In this document: piece after piece, positions 40,556 through 51,700 of the stretch
Layout of the letters: each line of letters opens with the position of its first letter
How positions within the stretch are numbered: the first letter of the stretch is position 1
DNA from: Pseudomonas sp. CAN1
GTDB taxonomy: Bacteria > Pseudomonadota > Gammaproteobacteria > Pseudomonadales > Pseudomonadaceae
Direction of reading: 5' to 3'
Assembly (NCBI RefSeq): GCF_030462585.1
Contig: NZ_JASMRU010000002.1
Coordinates: 62,001 to 126,000, forward strand
Length of the DNA: 64,000 nucleotides
Notes under the pieces: generated by a model
What the model saw: only the letters and a program-made list of their open reading frames with translations
Databases searched by the model: none
What the model was told of the DNA's origin: nothing
Program-made: the position numbers and the translations under genes

Positions 40556-40825
40556 TTACTCGGAAAATTCCTTGAGGATCTTCTGCGTCTTGGCTTCGCT
40601 GATGCGGTTGATCAGGCGTTCGCCCTCATGCTGGTCGCGCAGGGTTTTCGTCAGGGTGATGGTCGAGTTCACCAGGAACACCGCGCAGATGGTCATGTAG
40701 CCCTTGACCGTCAGATCGGCCGGCATGAAGACGATGCCCAGCGTCGTGGCGAGAAGGGACAGCGCGAAGGAAACCTTGATGAAAAACAGCCAGTACGCAG
40801 AGTTGAGTTGCACGTCGGATTGCAT
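40556..40825 (-). CDS. YiaA/YiaB-family inner-membrane protein
   Basis: An 89-aa protein with two membrane helices (AYWLFFIKVSFALSLLATTL and GYMTICAVFLVNSTITLT) and a basic, helical C-terminus with RDQHEGERLINRISEAK, the YiaAB two-helix family. It pairs with the PspA-like gene downstream, which suggests membrane stress. The XRE regulator is divergent across 158 bases. Confidence 0.85.
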   Translation of the reverse strand: MQSDVQLNSAYWLFFIKVSFALSLLATTLGIVFMPADLTVKGYMTICAVFLVNSTITLTKTLRDQHEGERLINRISEAKTQKILKEFSE

Positions 40826-40910
40826 GGCTGACCTCCGGGGTCATGGTCGCTGAGACAGCCGCAGAGTGCGGTCAGGTATCGCCAGTCGCAACCTGAACTC
40901 CCACTGTTTA

Positions 40911-40945
40911 GTATTGAGATACAGCGAGTATCGCAAATCGATACT
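40911..40945. promoter_or_regulatory. Candidate operator with repeated GTATC half-sites
   Basis: Two dyads lie side by side: GTAT-N4-ATAC (40911-40922) and AGTATCG-N5-CGATACT (40927-40945). A further GGTATCGCC half-site is near 40875. They sit between the divergent YiaA/PspA and XRE genes and are probably bound by the XRE protein. Confidence 0.6.
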
Positions 40946-40983
40946 TTTCAGCAGGACCGGTGCCTGCTCGACCGGAGCGACCC

Positions 40984-41733
40984 ATGGCCTCTTCCCAGCA
41001 ACTGATCATTGCCCTGAAACAGCAACTCAAACAGAAGGGGCTGACCTACCAGCATCTGGCCGTCGCGCTCGGCATTTCGGAGCCGACGCTCAAGCGCTGG
41101 TTCTCCCAGGGCAACCTGAGCCTCAAGCAACTGGATGCGGTGTGCGAACAGCTCGGCGTGCCGCTTTCCGAGCTGGCGCAGCTTGCCGAGGAGCAGGAGA
41201 AGATCCACCAGCTGTCCACCGAGCAGGAGTCCCGGCTGGTGGCCGACCTGCGGCTGCTGTTGGTGGCCCTGGCGCTGCTGAATCACTGGCGCTTCGAGCA
41301 GATCCTGCAGACCTATACCTTCAGCGCCACCGAGTTGGTCCAGTTGCTGGCGCAGCTGGACCGCATGCGCTTCATCGAACTGCAGCCGAACAACCGCGTG
41401 CGGCTCAAGGTGTCAGCGGACTTCGCCTGGCAGGTGGGCGGCCCGATACAGGGCTTCTTCGAGCAGCAGGTGCAGCGGGAGTTCTTCCAGTGCTCCTTCG
41501 ACCGTCCCGGCGAGCTGCGCCTGGTGGTCAGCGGCATGCTCAGCCGCGCCAGCAACGCGGTGATGCAGCAGAAAATGCAGCGCCTGCTCCGCGACTTCCG
41601 TGCCCTGCACGACAAGGACTCGCAGCTTGCACTGGAGGACAAGCACGGCACCAGCCTGGTGGTCGCCGTCCGCCCGTGGGAGCTGGCGGCCTTCACCCGG
41701 TGGCGCAAGCCGGGCCTGGAAAAGCGCTTCTGA
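40984..41733 (+). CDS. XRE-family helix-turn-helix regulator
   Basis: A 249-aa regulator with an N-terminal XRE domain (MASSQQLIIALKQQLKQKGL, then YQHLAVALGISEPTLKRWFS, up to about residue 65) and a helical C-terminal domain of unknown ligand (about 80-245). The ATG at 40984 starts the helix-turn-helix protein; a further ATG eight codons up is possible. It is divergent from the YiaA/PspA pair, with dyad sites between them, so autoregulation and control of that pair are likely. trxC follows on the other strand. Confidence 0.85.
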   Translation: MASSQQLIIALKQQLKQKGLTYQHLAVALGISEPTLKRWFSQGNLSLKQLDAVCEQLGVPLSELAQLAEEQEKIHQLSTEQESRLVADLRLLLVALALLNHWRFEQILQTYTFSATELVQLLAQLDRMRFIELQPNNRVRLKVSADFAWQVGGPIQGFFEQQVQREFFQCSFDRPGELRLVVSGMLSRASNAVMQQKMQRLLRDFRALHDKDSQLALEDKHGTSLVVAVRPWELAAFTRWRKPGLEKRF

Positions 41734-41762
41734 GCGCTCGGCCAGCCCGGCTCCGATAGAAC

Positions 41763-42197
41763 TCAGATGCCTTGGCGGGCCAGCCAGTCGAGCAGTTGCG
41801 GCAGTGGCATCGCTCCGCTCTGGCGCGCCACCTCCTGACCGTTGCGCAGCAGGATCAGGCTCGGGATCGAACGAATCCCCAGGCGCGTGGACAGGTTCGG
41901 GTTAGCATCGCTGTCCAGCTTGGCCAGCCGCACCTTGCCCGAAAGCCGCACCGCCGCCTGCTCGAACACCGGCGCAAAACCCTTGCACGGCCCGCACCAG
42001 TCCGCCCAGACATCCACCAGCAACGGCAGATCGCCCTTGGCCTGGGCAGCGAAGCCCGCTTCGTCCAGATCGAACGGCCGATCCAGCACGATCGGCGACT
42101 GACAGCGCCCGCAACTGGGCGAATCACCCAGCCGCTCGGCGGGCACGCGGTTCAGGCCGTTGCAGTTGGGGCAGGGGATGATCAGGGAATCGGACAT
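41763..42197 (-). CDS. trxC: Thioredoxin 2 (zinc-binding)
   Basis: A 144-aa thioredoxin with an N-terminal zinc ribbon (C9-x2-C12 and C29-x2-C32) and the redox site WCGPC (67-71). This is the TrxC form, which reduces cytoplasmic disulfides and is often induced by oxidative stress. The C-terminal half has the cis-Pro segment SIPSLILLRNGQ. It is convergent with the XRE gene. Confidence 0.95.
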   Translation of the reverse strand: MSDSLIIPCPNCNGLNRVPAERLGDSPSCGRCQSPIVLDRPFDLDEAGFAAQAKGDLPLLVDVWADWCGPCKGFAPVFEQAAVRLSGKVRLAKLDSDANPNLSTRLGIRSIPSLILLRNGQEVARQSGAMPLPQLLDWLARQGI

Positions 42198-42272
42198 GAT
42201 GGGGCTCCTCGGGGTATGGGGAGCTAGGTGGTGGCGATCCGGGGATAATCAACTGTCCGGCTTCGAAGTTGA

Positions 42273-42521
42273 TCAGTTCCGATGGGCCTGCATGTACTGC
42301 CGAAGTAGCTGGTTGATACGGGTCTGATAGCCCGCACCCTGGCTCTTGAACCACTCCAGCACGTCCGCGTCCAGGCGGATGGTGACGGCCTGTTTGGCGG
42401 GCACGTGGAGTTCGGCGTTCTTGAAGAAGTCTTCGCCCAGTTCGGGGATATCGCTGGTGTTGATGTCCTTGTCCTTGAGTTTGCTCAGGCGCTTGAAGTC
42501 AGTTTTCGATGGTTTGGACAT
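42273..42521 (-). CDS. brnA: BrnA-type antitoxin
   Basis: An 82-aa protein with an acidic N-terminal half and a C-terminal ribbon-helix-helix-like domain (KQAVTIRLDADVLEWFKSQG, then YQTRINQLLRQYM), as in BrnA antitoxins. It overlaps the toxin gene by 23 bases. BrnA binds BrnT and represses the operon. Confidence 0.92.
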   Translation of the reverse strand: MSKPSKTDFKRLSKLKDKDINTSDIPELGEDFFKNAELHVPAKQAVTIRLDADVLEWFKSQGAGYQTRINQLLRQYMQAHRN

Positions 42522-42777
42522 AGTGTCTGGCCTCCCGTCTGGTGGCTTTTCGGGCGGAGATGATGCGGACTACCTCGCCCTCTCGTTCGGTGCTCACGAC
42601 CACGCCGATCAACGACCTGATCCGGCCAAGGTTGATCCAGCGTTCCTCTGCGTAGTCCTCGCGATCATCGCGATGGGCGAGGTAGGGCTGCTGGAACAGT
42701 TCCATGGCGTCGTTGAAGTCGATCCCGTGTTTGCGGATGTTCGCCAGGTTCTTGGCTTCGTCCCATTCGAATAGCAT
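42499..42777 (-). CDS. brnT: BrnT-type ribonuclease toxin
   Basis: A 92-aa RelE-fold toxin with the family start MLFEWDEAKNLANIRKHGIDF and the C-terminal RIISARKATRREARHY, which holds the catalytic Arg residues of BrnT. It cleaves RNA when free of BrnA. It is first in the operon, as usual. It is a small accessory module in otherwise conserved chromosome. Confidence 0.93.
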   Translation of the reverse strand: MLFEWDEAKNLANIRKHGIDFNDAMELFQQPYLAHRDDREDYAEERWINLGRIRSLIGVVVSTEREGEVVRIISARKATRREARHYVQTIEN

Positions 42778-42787
42778 CGTGCTCTCC

Positions 42788-42807
42788 GTATTGACGTTTG
42801 TACATAC
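42788..42807. promoter_or_regulatory. Candidate BrnA operator upstream of brnT
   Basis: The imperfect palindrome GTATTGACGTTTGTACATAC has arms GTAT-N2-AC and GT-N2-ATAC around GTTT. It lies 11-30 bases before the brnT start, where BrnA autorepression would act. Confidence 0.45.
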
Positions 42808-42860
42808 ACGGCCACGCTTCTGATCCCTTTGCGCGACGAGAGGGCTTGTTCCTGCGGGGT

Positions 42861-43181
42861 CTAGCGCTGACCTCCGCGCCGTTCATGGTCTGCCTGATAA
42901 AGCGAGTGCGCATCGGAGGCCAGCAGCAGGAGGGAGCGGCTGATCTGCAGGACGTTGCGCATGGGCTGGGCGTCGAGGGTGGAGAGGGAGAGGATGCCGA
43001 GCAGGTCGATGACGGCGCTCAGGCGGTCTTCGGCGGCGTTGTAGAGTTCGTCGGCCGGGGCGTCGGTGCGCAGGTAGAGGGTGGCGTTGCGGGGATGGGC
43101 GTGGTGTTGTGAGTCGGTTCCCAGTGGGATGAAGCGGTCGGACTCGGTGGGAATGGGTGACGTAGTATGGGCGATAGCCAT
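42861..43181 (-). CDS. Small Pseudomonas-type protein (DUF3077/DUF6124-like)
   Basis: A 106-aa soluble protein with a Pro/Thr-rich N-terminus and a helical C-terminal half (DELYNAAEDRLSAVIDLLG, then RNVLQISRSLLLLASDAHSL). Short proteins of this type occur in many copies in Pseudomonas and have no known function. It stands alone, with BrnTA downstream in the same direction. Confidence 0.72.
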   Translation of the reverse strand: MAIAHTTSPIPTESDRFIPLGTDSQHHAHPRNATLYLRTDAPADELYNAAEDRLSAVIDLLGILSLSTLDAQPMRNVLQISRSLLLLASDAHSLYQADHERRGGQR

Positions 43182-43570
43182 GATCAGTTGCCTATGAGCT
43201 GGTTGTGGTTAGCGGGCCTTCGGTGTTGGTAGCACCGGGGGCTCGCGTCTTTTTGATCCGTGCCGTTCGGTAGTTCGGATCGCAATCTTCCGTCGCGTAG
43301 AAAATGCAGGAAAATTCATGCATCGTGCGGTGTTTGGTCGGGAAGATGTCGCTATTCTACAAATTCGAGACGAGCAGGAACCCGGCTGGATGGGGAATCC
43401 ACCGTGTCTGGCAGGAGCTTGCGAAAAAGCGGGTGAGGGCGGGGTAGGACGGCGGGAAAGGGATGTAGTCCCGCCTGGTTTTGTGCCAGGCGGGTTCGCG
43501 AGCAAGCTCGCTCCTACGAAAAGCGGAATTGCCTAAGTGGGGCCGCCGGTGGTGCCGGCGGCCCTTCGGA
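43182..43570. other. Gene-free stretch with hairpins and one REP unit
   Basis: No gene was recognised. The stretch holds the stem CCCGCCTGG/CCAGGCGGG (43470-43494), a REP unit in reverse orientation (43495-43517), and the stem GGGCCGCCGG/CCGGCGGCCC (43540-43564). The last lies six bases after the chemoreceptor stop and may act as its terminator, although it has no T-run. Confidence 0.7.
43495..43517 (-). repeat. Single REP palindrome
   Basis: An exact copy, in reverse orientation, of the 23-base unit at 12019-12041. Confidence 0.88.
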
Positions 43571-45490
43571 TCACACGCGGAAGTGGCTGACCAGGGTTTG
43601 CAGTTGGCCGCCCAGGCGCGCCAGTTCGACGCTCGACGCGGCGACTTCCTGGTTGGCCGAGGCGGTCTGTTCGGAGACGTCGCGGACGTTGACCACGCTG
43701 CGGCTGATTTCCTCGGCGACGGCGCTCTGTTCCTCGGCGGCGGTGGCGATCTGCTGGTTCATCGCCTGGATGTTGGAGACGGTGCGGGTGATCTCGTCGA
43801 GGGATTCGCCGGCCTGGCGGCTGAGGGCGACACTGCTGGCGGTGAGTTCGCGGCTGCCGAGCATGACGCTGGAGACCTGGCGGGTACCGCTCTGCAGGCC
43901 AGCGACCAGGGCTTCGATCTCTTCGGTGGATTGCTGGGTGCGCTGGGCCAGGCCACGCACTTCGTCGGCGACCACGGCGAAACCGCGCCCGGCCTCGCCG
44001 GCGCGGGCTGCTTCGATGGCGGCATTGAGGGCCAGCAGGTTGGTCTGCTCGGCCACCGACTTGATCACGTCCATGACCTTGCCGATCTTCTCGCTTTCCT
44101 GTTCCAGGCGCTGCATGGCTTCGGCGGAGCGTTCGACTTCCTCGGCCAGGCGCTCGATCTGTTCCACGGCCTTGTTCACCACGCGGTCGCCGTCCTGGGC
44201 CTGGTGGTCGGCGGCGGAAGCGGCCTGGGAGGCCTGCTCGGCGTTGCGCGCGACTTCCTGCACGGTGGCGGACATCTCGTGCATGGCGGTGGCGACCTGG
44301 TCGGTCTCGACCTTCTGGGTGTTGGCGCCGGCGCTGGTCTGCTCGGTGACGGCGGAGAGTTCTTCGGCGGCGCTGGCGATCTGGGTGACGCCGTCGCGGA
44401 TGCCGCCGATCAGTTCGCGCAGGCTCTGGCTCATGCGCTGCATGCTCTGTTGCAGGCGGCCGAGTTCGTCGCGGCGGCTGACCTGGATGGTCTGTGACAG
44501 GTCGCCGGCGGCGATGCGGTCGACCACGGCCATGGTGTCGTGCAGCGGGCGGGTGATCTGGCGGGTGATGATCAGCGCGGCGATGCTGCCCAGGACCAGT
44601 GCGAGCAGCGTGACCAGGGTCTGCAGGCTGCGGGCGCTGGCGCTTTCGGCGTCGCGGCGGTCGAGCTGCAGCTGGTAGAGGTTTTCGCTGATCTTGACGA
44701 TGTCCTGGCCCTGGGTGGTCATTTCCTTGCGGGCCTGGACGATGGCGGCCATGTTCTGCCGCAGGCTGACGACGGCATCGCGGTAGGCGCGCAGGGCGCT
44801 GCCGAGCTGTTCGACGTAGGTGGCTTCAGCGGCGCCGAGCACGCTGCCCAGCGCGGGCAGGCCGGCGATGCTTTCGTCGAGGCCGCGGGTGACGTTGTCA
44901 CCGTTGCTGGTGAGGGCGGTGGCGAGGTAGTCGCGTACGTCGTAGCGGGCCTGCAGCAGGTCTTCGCGGGTACCGGTGATGGCCTGGAAGCGGGTGGCGC
45001 GCTCTTCGTCGGCCGGGGCCTTGAGGATGTCTTCCTGGATCTTCGCGGTCAGGTCGGTGGCGCGGGCGGCGTTGTCCTGCAGGGCGCGGCGGCTGACGCC
45101 GGCGCTCTGGTAGCCGGCGCGCATGGCGGCGAGGGATTTCTCGTAGTCAGCGATGATGCCGCCGAGCTGGTCGAGCATGCGCACGTTCTCGGGGCTGACG
45201 AAGCTGGCGCGCAGCTTCTGCTGCTGCGCCTTGAAGTCGGCCAGGGTGGTCATGACGTTGGCGGCTTCCTGCTCGGCGCCGTCGGCGATCATGTATTGCA
45301 GGCGGGTGATGCGCAGCTTGGTGAGGCGCGAGTTCAGCTCGGTGATGTCGCTCATCCAGTTGCTGCGGTCGATCAGCGAGCCGAGGCCGACCCAACTGAC
45401 GATGGCGAGGATGGCGGTGAAGGCGAGCACGAGGCCGAAGCCCAGGGCCAACTTGAGGTTCACACTCAGGTTGGATATCCAGCTGTTCAT
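43571..45490 (-). CDS. Methyl-accepting chemotaxis protein with HBM-type sensor domain
   Basis: A 639-aa chemoreceptor. It has a first membrane helix ([22 protein letters not shown]), a helical periplasmic sensor of about 250 residues (size and helical pattern of the HBM family), a second helix ([17 protein letters not shown]) and a HAMP domain ([19 protein letters not shown]). The coiled-coil signalling domain has the hairpin tip core [19 protein letters not shown] and [20 protein letters not shown] receptors of Pseudomonas sense organic acids, purines or amines; the ligand here is unknown. There is no CheR pentapeptide at the C-terminus. It is monocistronic. Confidence 0.92.
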   Translation of the reverse strand: MNSWISNLSVNLKLALGFGLVLAFTAILAIVSWVGLGSLIDRSNWMSDITELNSRLTKLRITRLQYMIADGAEQEAANVMTTLADFKAQQQKLRASFVSPENVRMLDQLGGIIADYEKSLAAMRAGYQSAGVSRRALQDNAARATDLTAKIQEDILKAPADEERATRFQAITGTREDLLQARYDVRDYLATALTSNGDNVTRGLDESIAGLPALGSVLGAAEATYVEQLGSALRAYRDAVVSLRQNMAAIVQARKEMTTQGQDIVKISENLYQLQLDRRDAESASARSLQTLVTLLALVLGSIAALIITRQITRPLHDTMAVVDRIAAGDLSQTIQVSRRDELGRLQQSMQRMSQSLRELIGGIRDGVTQIASAAEELSAVTEQTSAGANTQKVETDQVATAMHEMSATVQEVARNAEQASQAASAADHQAQDGDRVVNKAVEQIERLAEEVERSAEAMQRLEQESEKIGKVMDVIKSVAEQTNLLALNAAIEAARAGEAGRGFAVVADEVRGLAQRTQQSTEEIEALVAGLQSGTRQVSSVMLGSRELTASSVALSRQAGESLDEITRTVSNIQAMNQQIATAAEEQSAVAEEISRSVVNVRDVSEQTASANQEVAASSVELARLGGQLQTLVSHFRV

Positions 45491-45875
45491 TGACGATCTC
45501 CATGAAGGGTGGTGTGAAGTCAGGCCGTTCGGAGATTGTTGTTATTGGGGGCCAGGGTGGCGAACCACGTTCCTGCACTATCGGCAGGCTTGGGCGGAAC
45601 CCGATGGTGGCGAGCGAAAAAAGTTATCCACCGGCCGGCGCCGGAGCGGGTCGGAGTGCGGATGACGGGGGAGGGGAAGCGGTGGGATGGCCGCGCAATT
45701 CCCTTTTCGCAGGCGTATCGGATGGCGCGATTGCGCCGCTGCCGGGTGGCAGGCAGGGGCGGCATTGTACGGAATGGTGAGGCCATCGTCTGCACGATGA
45801 TGGCATCTGGATATTGCGGTCTTCGATGGCAAGGGATGGCGAGGCACCGGGCGGTGCCTCGCGGGTGCCTGCCGA
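45491..45875. other. Gene-free stretch between chemoreceptor and metY genes
   Basis: No gene was recognised in these 385 bases, although several short frames are open. A perfect 10-bp stem GCGAGGCACC/GGTGCCTCGC (45839-45862) lies 14 bases after the metY stop on the minus strand and is a likely terminator, although without a clear T-run. The rest should hold the chemoreceptor promoter; I cannot place it firmly. Confidence 0.6.
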
Positions 45876-47153
45876 TCAGGCCTTGGCGGCGTCCAGCGCC
45901 TGGGCGAGGTCGGCGAGGATGTCGTCGATGTGCTCGATGCCGATGGACAGCCGCACCATGTCGCGCGGCACGCCGGCCTTCTGCAGCTCCTCGTCGTTGA
46001 GCTGGCGATGGGTGGTGGAGGCCGGGTGGCAGGCCAGGGACTTGGCGTCGCCGATGTTGACCAGGCGCACCACCAGCTTGAGCGCGTCGATGAAGCGCGC
46101 GCCGGCTTCCTGGCCGCCCTTGATGCCGAACGAGAGGATCGACGCGGGCTTGCCGCCCATGTAGCGCAGCGCCAGTTCCTGCTCGGGGTGGTCGGCGAGG
46201 CCGGCGTATTTCACCCAGCTGACTTGCGGGTGGTCCTGCAGGTACTGGGCGACTTTCACCGCGTTCTCGCAGTGGCGCTCCATGCGCAGGGCGAGGGTTT
46301 CCAGGCCTTGCAGGATGAGGAAGGCGTTGAACGGCGAGAGCGCGGCGCCGGTGTTGCGCAGCGGCACGACGCGGCAGCGGCCGATGAAGGCGGCGGGGCC
46401 GAAGGCTTCGGTGTAGGTGACGCCGTGGTAGGACGCATCCGGCGTGTTGAGCAGCGGGAAGCGCTCCTTGTTGTCGGCCCAGGGGAATTTGCCGGAGTCG
46501 ACGACGATGCCGCCGATGCTGGTGCCGTGGCCGCCGATGTACTTGGTCAGCGAGTGCACGACGATGTCCGCGCCATGCTCGAACGGGCGGCAGAGGATCG
46601 GTGTGGCGACGGTGTTGTCGACGATCAGCGGCACGCCGTGGCGGTGCGCGGCATCGGCCAGGGCCTGGAGATCGACGATGTTACCCGCCGGGTTGCCGAT
46701 GGATTCGCAGAACACCGCCTTGGTACGCTCGTCGATCAGCGCTTCGAGGGCGGCGATGTCGTCGTGGGCGGCGAAGCGGGTCTGGATGCCGAAGCGCGGC
46801 AGGGTGTGGGCGAACAGGTTGTAGGTGCCGCCATAGAGCTTGGCCACCGAGACAATGTTGTCGCCGGCTTCGGCGACGGTCTGGATGGCGTAGGTGATGG
46901 CGGCCATGCCGGAAGCCACGGCCAGCGCCGCGACGCCGCCTTCGAGGGCGGCCACGCGCTCCTCCAGCACCGCGTTGGTGGGGTTCATGATGCGCGTGTA
47001 GATGTTGCCGGCGACCTTCAGGTCGAACAGGTCGGCACCGTGCTGGGTGTCGTCGAAGGCGTAGGAGCTGGTCTGGTAGATCGGCACGGCCACGGCCTTG
47101 GTGGTCGGGTCGGGGCTGTAGCCGGCGTGGATGGCCAGGGTTTCCGGTTTCAT
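45876..47153 (-). CDS. metY: O-acetylhomoserine sulfhydrylase
   Basis: A 425-aa PLP enzyme that joins O-acetyl- or O-succinylhomoserine with sulfide or methanethiol to give homocysteine or methionine. It has the [18 protein letters not shown] start, [20 protein letters not shown], and the PLP Lys in [17 protein letters not shown]. It matches P. aeruginosa MetY (PA5025) by position. Sulfur-limited expression is known for relatives; here a hairpin-rich leader lies 40-92 bases upstream. Confidence 0.95.
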   Translation of the reverse strand: MKPETLAIHAGYSPDPTTKAVAVPIYQTSSYAFDDTQHGADLFDLKVAGNIYTRIMNPTNAVLEERVAALEGGVAALAVASGMAAITYAIQTVAEAGDNIVSVAKLYGGTYNLFAHTLPRFGIQTRFAAHDDIAALEALIDERTKAVFCESIGNPAGNIVDLQALADAAHRHGVPLIVDNTVATPILCRPFEHGADIVVHSLTKYIGGHGTSIGGIVVDSGKFPWADNKERFPLLNTPDASYHGVTYTEAFGPAAFIGRCRVVPLRNTGAALSPFNAFLILQGLETLALRMERHCENAVKVAQYLQDHPQVSWVKYAGLADHPEQELALRYMGGKPASILSFGIKGGQEAGARFIDALKLVVRLVNIGDAKSLACHPASTTHRQLNDEELQKAGVPRDMVRLSIGIEHIDDILADLAQALDAAKA

Positions 47154-47192
47154 TGTTCGAGCGTCCTTGTGGCAGAAAGCCCCGAGGATGCG

Positions 47193-47245
47193 AGCGGCGC
47201 CCGGCCCCGGTCAATGACCGGGAGCAATGCCGGCTGGGCGCCGCT
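47193..47245 (-). promoter_or_regulatory. Structured leader upstream of metY
   Basis: The outer stem AGCGGCGCCC/GGGCGCCGCT (47193-47202 with 47236-47245) encloses a perfect CCCGGTC-AAT-GACCGGG hairpin (47206-47222). It lies 40-92 bases before the metY start on the minus strand. It does not match a SAM or SAH riboswitch that I recognise. It could equally be the selO terminator without a T-run. Confidence 0.4.
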
Positions 47246-47275
47246 AGATCGCTTTTCGCTGAGCTTATAACCGGC

Positions 47276-48739
<1,464 letters not shown>

Positions 48740-48745
48740 CTAACT

Positions 48746-48782
48746 CCGGACAAGTCCGAGCATTGTGCTCGGACTTGTCCGG
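48746..48782. repeat. Perfect 17-bp inverted repeat between mscK and selO
   Basis: CCGGACAAGTCCGAGCA is followed by TTG and its exact reverse complement. It occupies most of the 58 bases between the mscK stop and the selO start (both minus strand). There is no T-run on either side, so it may be a rho-assisted terminator, an RNA-stability hairpin or an operator. Confidence 0.75.
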
Positions 48783-48794
48783 GGGCGTCCACCC

Positions 48795-51700
48795 TCAGGC
48801 CCTGTCGCCGCTGGGCTTGTCATTCTGCGCGGCGGGCAGTTTCACCGGCGTGGCGGCGGGTTGCTGCTGGCCGACGATGACCTGGGCTTCCTGGCCCTGG
48901 AAGTTCTTCAGGAACACGTCGACCTGGTTGAAGGCCATGTCGATGCCGGCCTCGCGGAAGGCCAGGGCGATGCGCGTGAGGGTTTCGTCCACCGCCGGGT
49001 TGCGGTCGCCCAGCTCGCGCACGTGGAAGCGCAGTTCGTAGTCGAAGGTGCTGGCGCTGATCATGGTGAAGTACAGCACCGGCTCCGGGTCGCGCAGGAT
49101 GCGGGTGTTGGCGTGGGCGGCGTCGAGCATGATCTTGCGTGCCAGCGGCAGGTCGCTTTCATAGGCCAGGCCGATCTTGATCGTTACCCGCGTGACGGTA
49201 TCGCTCAGCGACCAGTTCACCAGCTGGCCGGTGATGAAGGTCTGATTGGGGACGATGATTTCCTTGCGGTCGAAGTCGGTGATGGTGGTGGCGCGGATGC
49301 GGATCCGGCTGACGGTGCCGGACAGCGTGCCGATGGTCACCACGTCGCCGATCCGCACCGGGCGCTCGAAGAGGATGATCAGGCCGGAGACGAAGTTGGA
49401 GAAGATCGCCTGCAGGCCGAAGCCCAGGCCAACCGACAGCGCGGCCACCAGCCATTGCAGCTTGTCCCAGCTCACCCCGAGGGTGGACAGCGCGCTGACG
49501 AAGCCGACGCCGCTGATGGTGTAGGACAGCAGCGTGGTGATGGCATAGGCGCTGCCTTGGCCCAGGGTCAGGCGCTGCAGCACCAACACTTCGAGCAGGC
49601 CGGGCAGGTTGCGCGCCAGGGCGACGGTCACGGCGGCGATGACCAGCGCCATGAGGAAGTCACTGAGGCTGATCGGCGTGGTGGACGCCGCGTCACCGGT
49701 GCCGCTGGTGTACTGGTAGAGGGTCACGTTGTCGAGGTAGGAGACCACGCTGATCAGGTCCGCCCAGACCCAGTACAGGGTGACCACGAAGCCGATCAGC
49801 AGGCCCAGGCGGATCAGGCGCATCGACTGTTCGTTGATCTGCTCGATGCCCAGGGTCGGCTCTTCGATGACCTCGGTGCCCTCGATGCCTTCCTTGGGCG
49901 CGTTCTGGCGATTCTTCAGGGCGCGCTGGTAGGCCAGGCGGCGGGCGGCGACGCCCATGCCGCGGACGAAGGTGGCTTCCACCACCATCCAGAACATCAG
50001 CAGGAACAGGGTGTCGATCAGCCGGTCGGTGAGCTTGAGGGCGGTGTAGTAGTAGCCGAAGCCCACGGCGAGGAACAGCGCCACCGGCAGGGCGGTGAAG
50101 CCCAGGCCGACGATCATCTTGATCATCGACGGACGCTCGCTGGAGGGGCTGTTGAACAGCAGCTGGGCGAGCAGCCAGGTCATCGCGCCATAGCCGAACA
50201 GCACCACGGCGATGCCGATCACGTCATCGGCCAGCGAGGCCGGCGAGTGCTCGGCGACGGTGACCACGGCGACCAGCGACATCACTACCAGGCCCAGTCG
50301 GCGCATCAGCTTGCCGAGGAACACCACCTGCGGCTGGCTCCAGTGGAAGTGCCGCTCGGCGATGCCGCCGGGGCGCAGGATGCGGTGCGCGGTGTAGAAC
50401 ACCAGCCAGACCTGCGCCATCTCCAGCAGCGCGCTGCCCAGGGTGGCGTTCTGCCCGCGGGCGTCGAGCAGCAGGGCGAGGCCGGCGATGGCCAGGGCCA
50501 GGGTGCCGGGCAACGCCAGCAGCACGGCGAGCAGCAGCGCCAGCGGGGTGTGCGCCTGGCTGTCGCGCTTGAAGTGGCCGATGTCGTCGTTCAGCGACTC
50601 CAGCTTGTCGTAGAGGAACTTGCGCTTCCACAGCAGGGCGGCGACCAGCAGGAGCAGCGGCAGGAACAGGAAGGGTCGGTCGATCAGGCCTTCGCCCAGC
50701 TCCTTCACGCCCGAGCCCCAGGGCACCTCGGCCAGCTGGTGGTGCAGCAGGGTCGGGGTCATCTTGAACCACGACAGGTCCAGCGGGCGGTTGCTGGGAA
50801 TCCAGAACATCTGCTCGTCGAGGGTGGCGCGCAGGCTGTCGCTGGTTTCCTTGAGCTGCTTCTGGTTGAGCTGCAGGGTGATGGCTTCGTTGAGCAGCGC
50901 GTTCAGCTCGTGGTTGAGGCGCTCCATCAGTTCCAGGCGGGTGTCCACCAGCTCGGAGAGGTCGTGGCGCAGCTGCGGGGTGACGCTTTCCTGCGCCTGC
51001 TGGGCCAGCTGGTTGTCGATGTAGACCTGGGTGTTGTTGATCTCGTCGCGCTTCTGGTTCAGCTCGAACTGGTACAGGCGCAGGTCGGCGATCTCGTCGG
51101 CGAGGTCCTGGTCGGTCTTGATCACCGGCAGCGACTGCTTCTGCTGGTAGAGGATCTTCGACAGCAGCAGGCTGCCGCGCAGGACGTTGATCTGCTCGTC
51201 GAGGGCCTGCTCGCCCTGGGTCAGGTTGTCCAGCTGCTGCTTGGCTTCGAGGTTGCGCCGGGTCAGGGTGTTGAGGCGGTCGGTGGTACGCAGCAGGTAG
51301 TCGGAGAGCTTGAGGTTGGCGGCATTCTGCTGGCTCAGCAGGCTGTCGGTGCCGGCGGCCTGGCTGCTGTCCTTGGACAGCTGGGCGACGGTCTTCTCCG
51401 ACTGCTCGCGGCGCTTGTCGCTGATCATCGCCTGCAGTTCGAGGGTTTCGCGCTCTTCGCGGCCGATGCGCTCGGCGAGCAGGTCGCGCTGGCTGGAGGC
51501 GAGGTCGAGCAGCAGGTTGTTGCCGGCCAGCTGCTGGCGCAGCAGCAGGTTCTGCGCGATCAGCGCGGCCTGCTCGGCGAGCAGCTCGTTGCGGCGTTCG
51601 TCGGCCAGCGGCTTGGCGCCTTCCTTGCCGGCCTTGAGGGCGGTGTTGATGTCCAGCAGGCGGCTCTGGTTCCTGCTCAGGTCGGCCTGGGCGCGCTCGG

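Noticed and set aside
45575-45600. A sigma-28-like -10 element (GCCGATAG on the minus strand) upstream of the chemoreceptor gene
   Set aside because: The -10 is close to consensus, but no TAAA-type -35 lies at the right spacing, so I do not call a FliA promoter.
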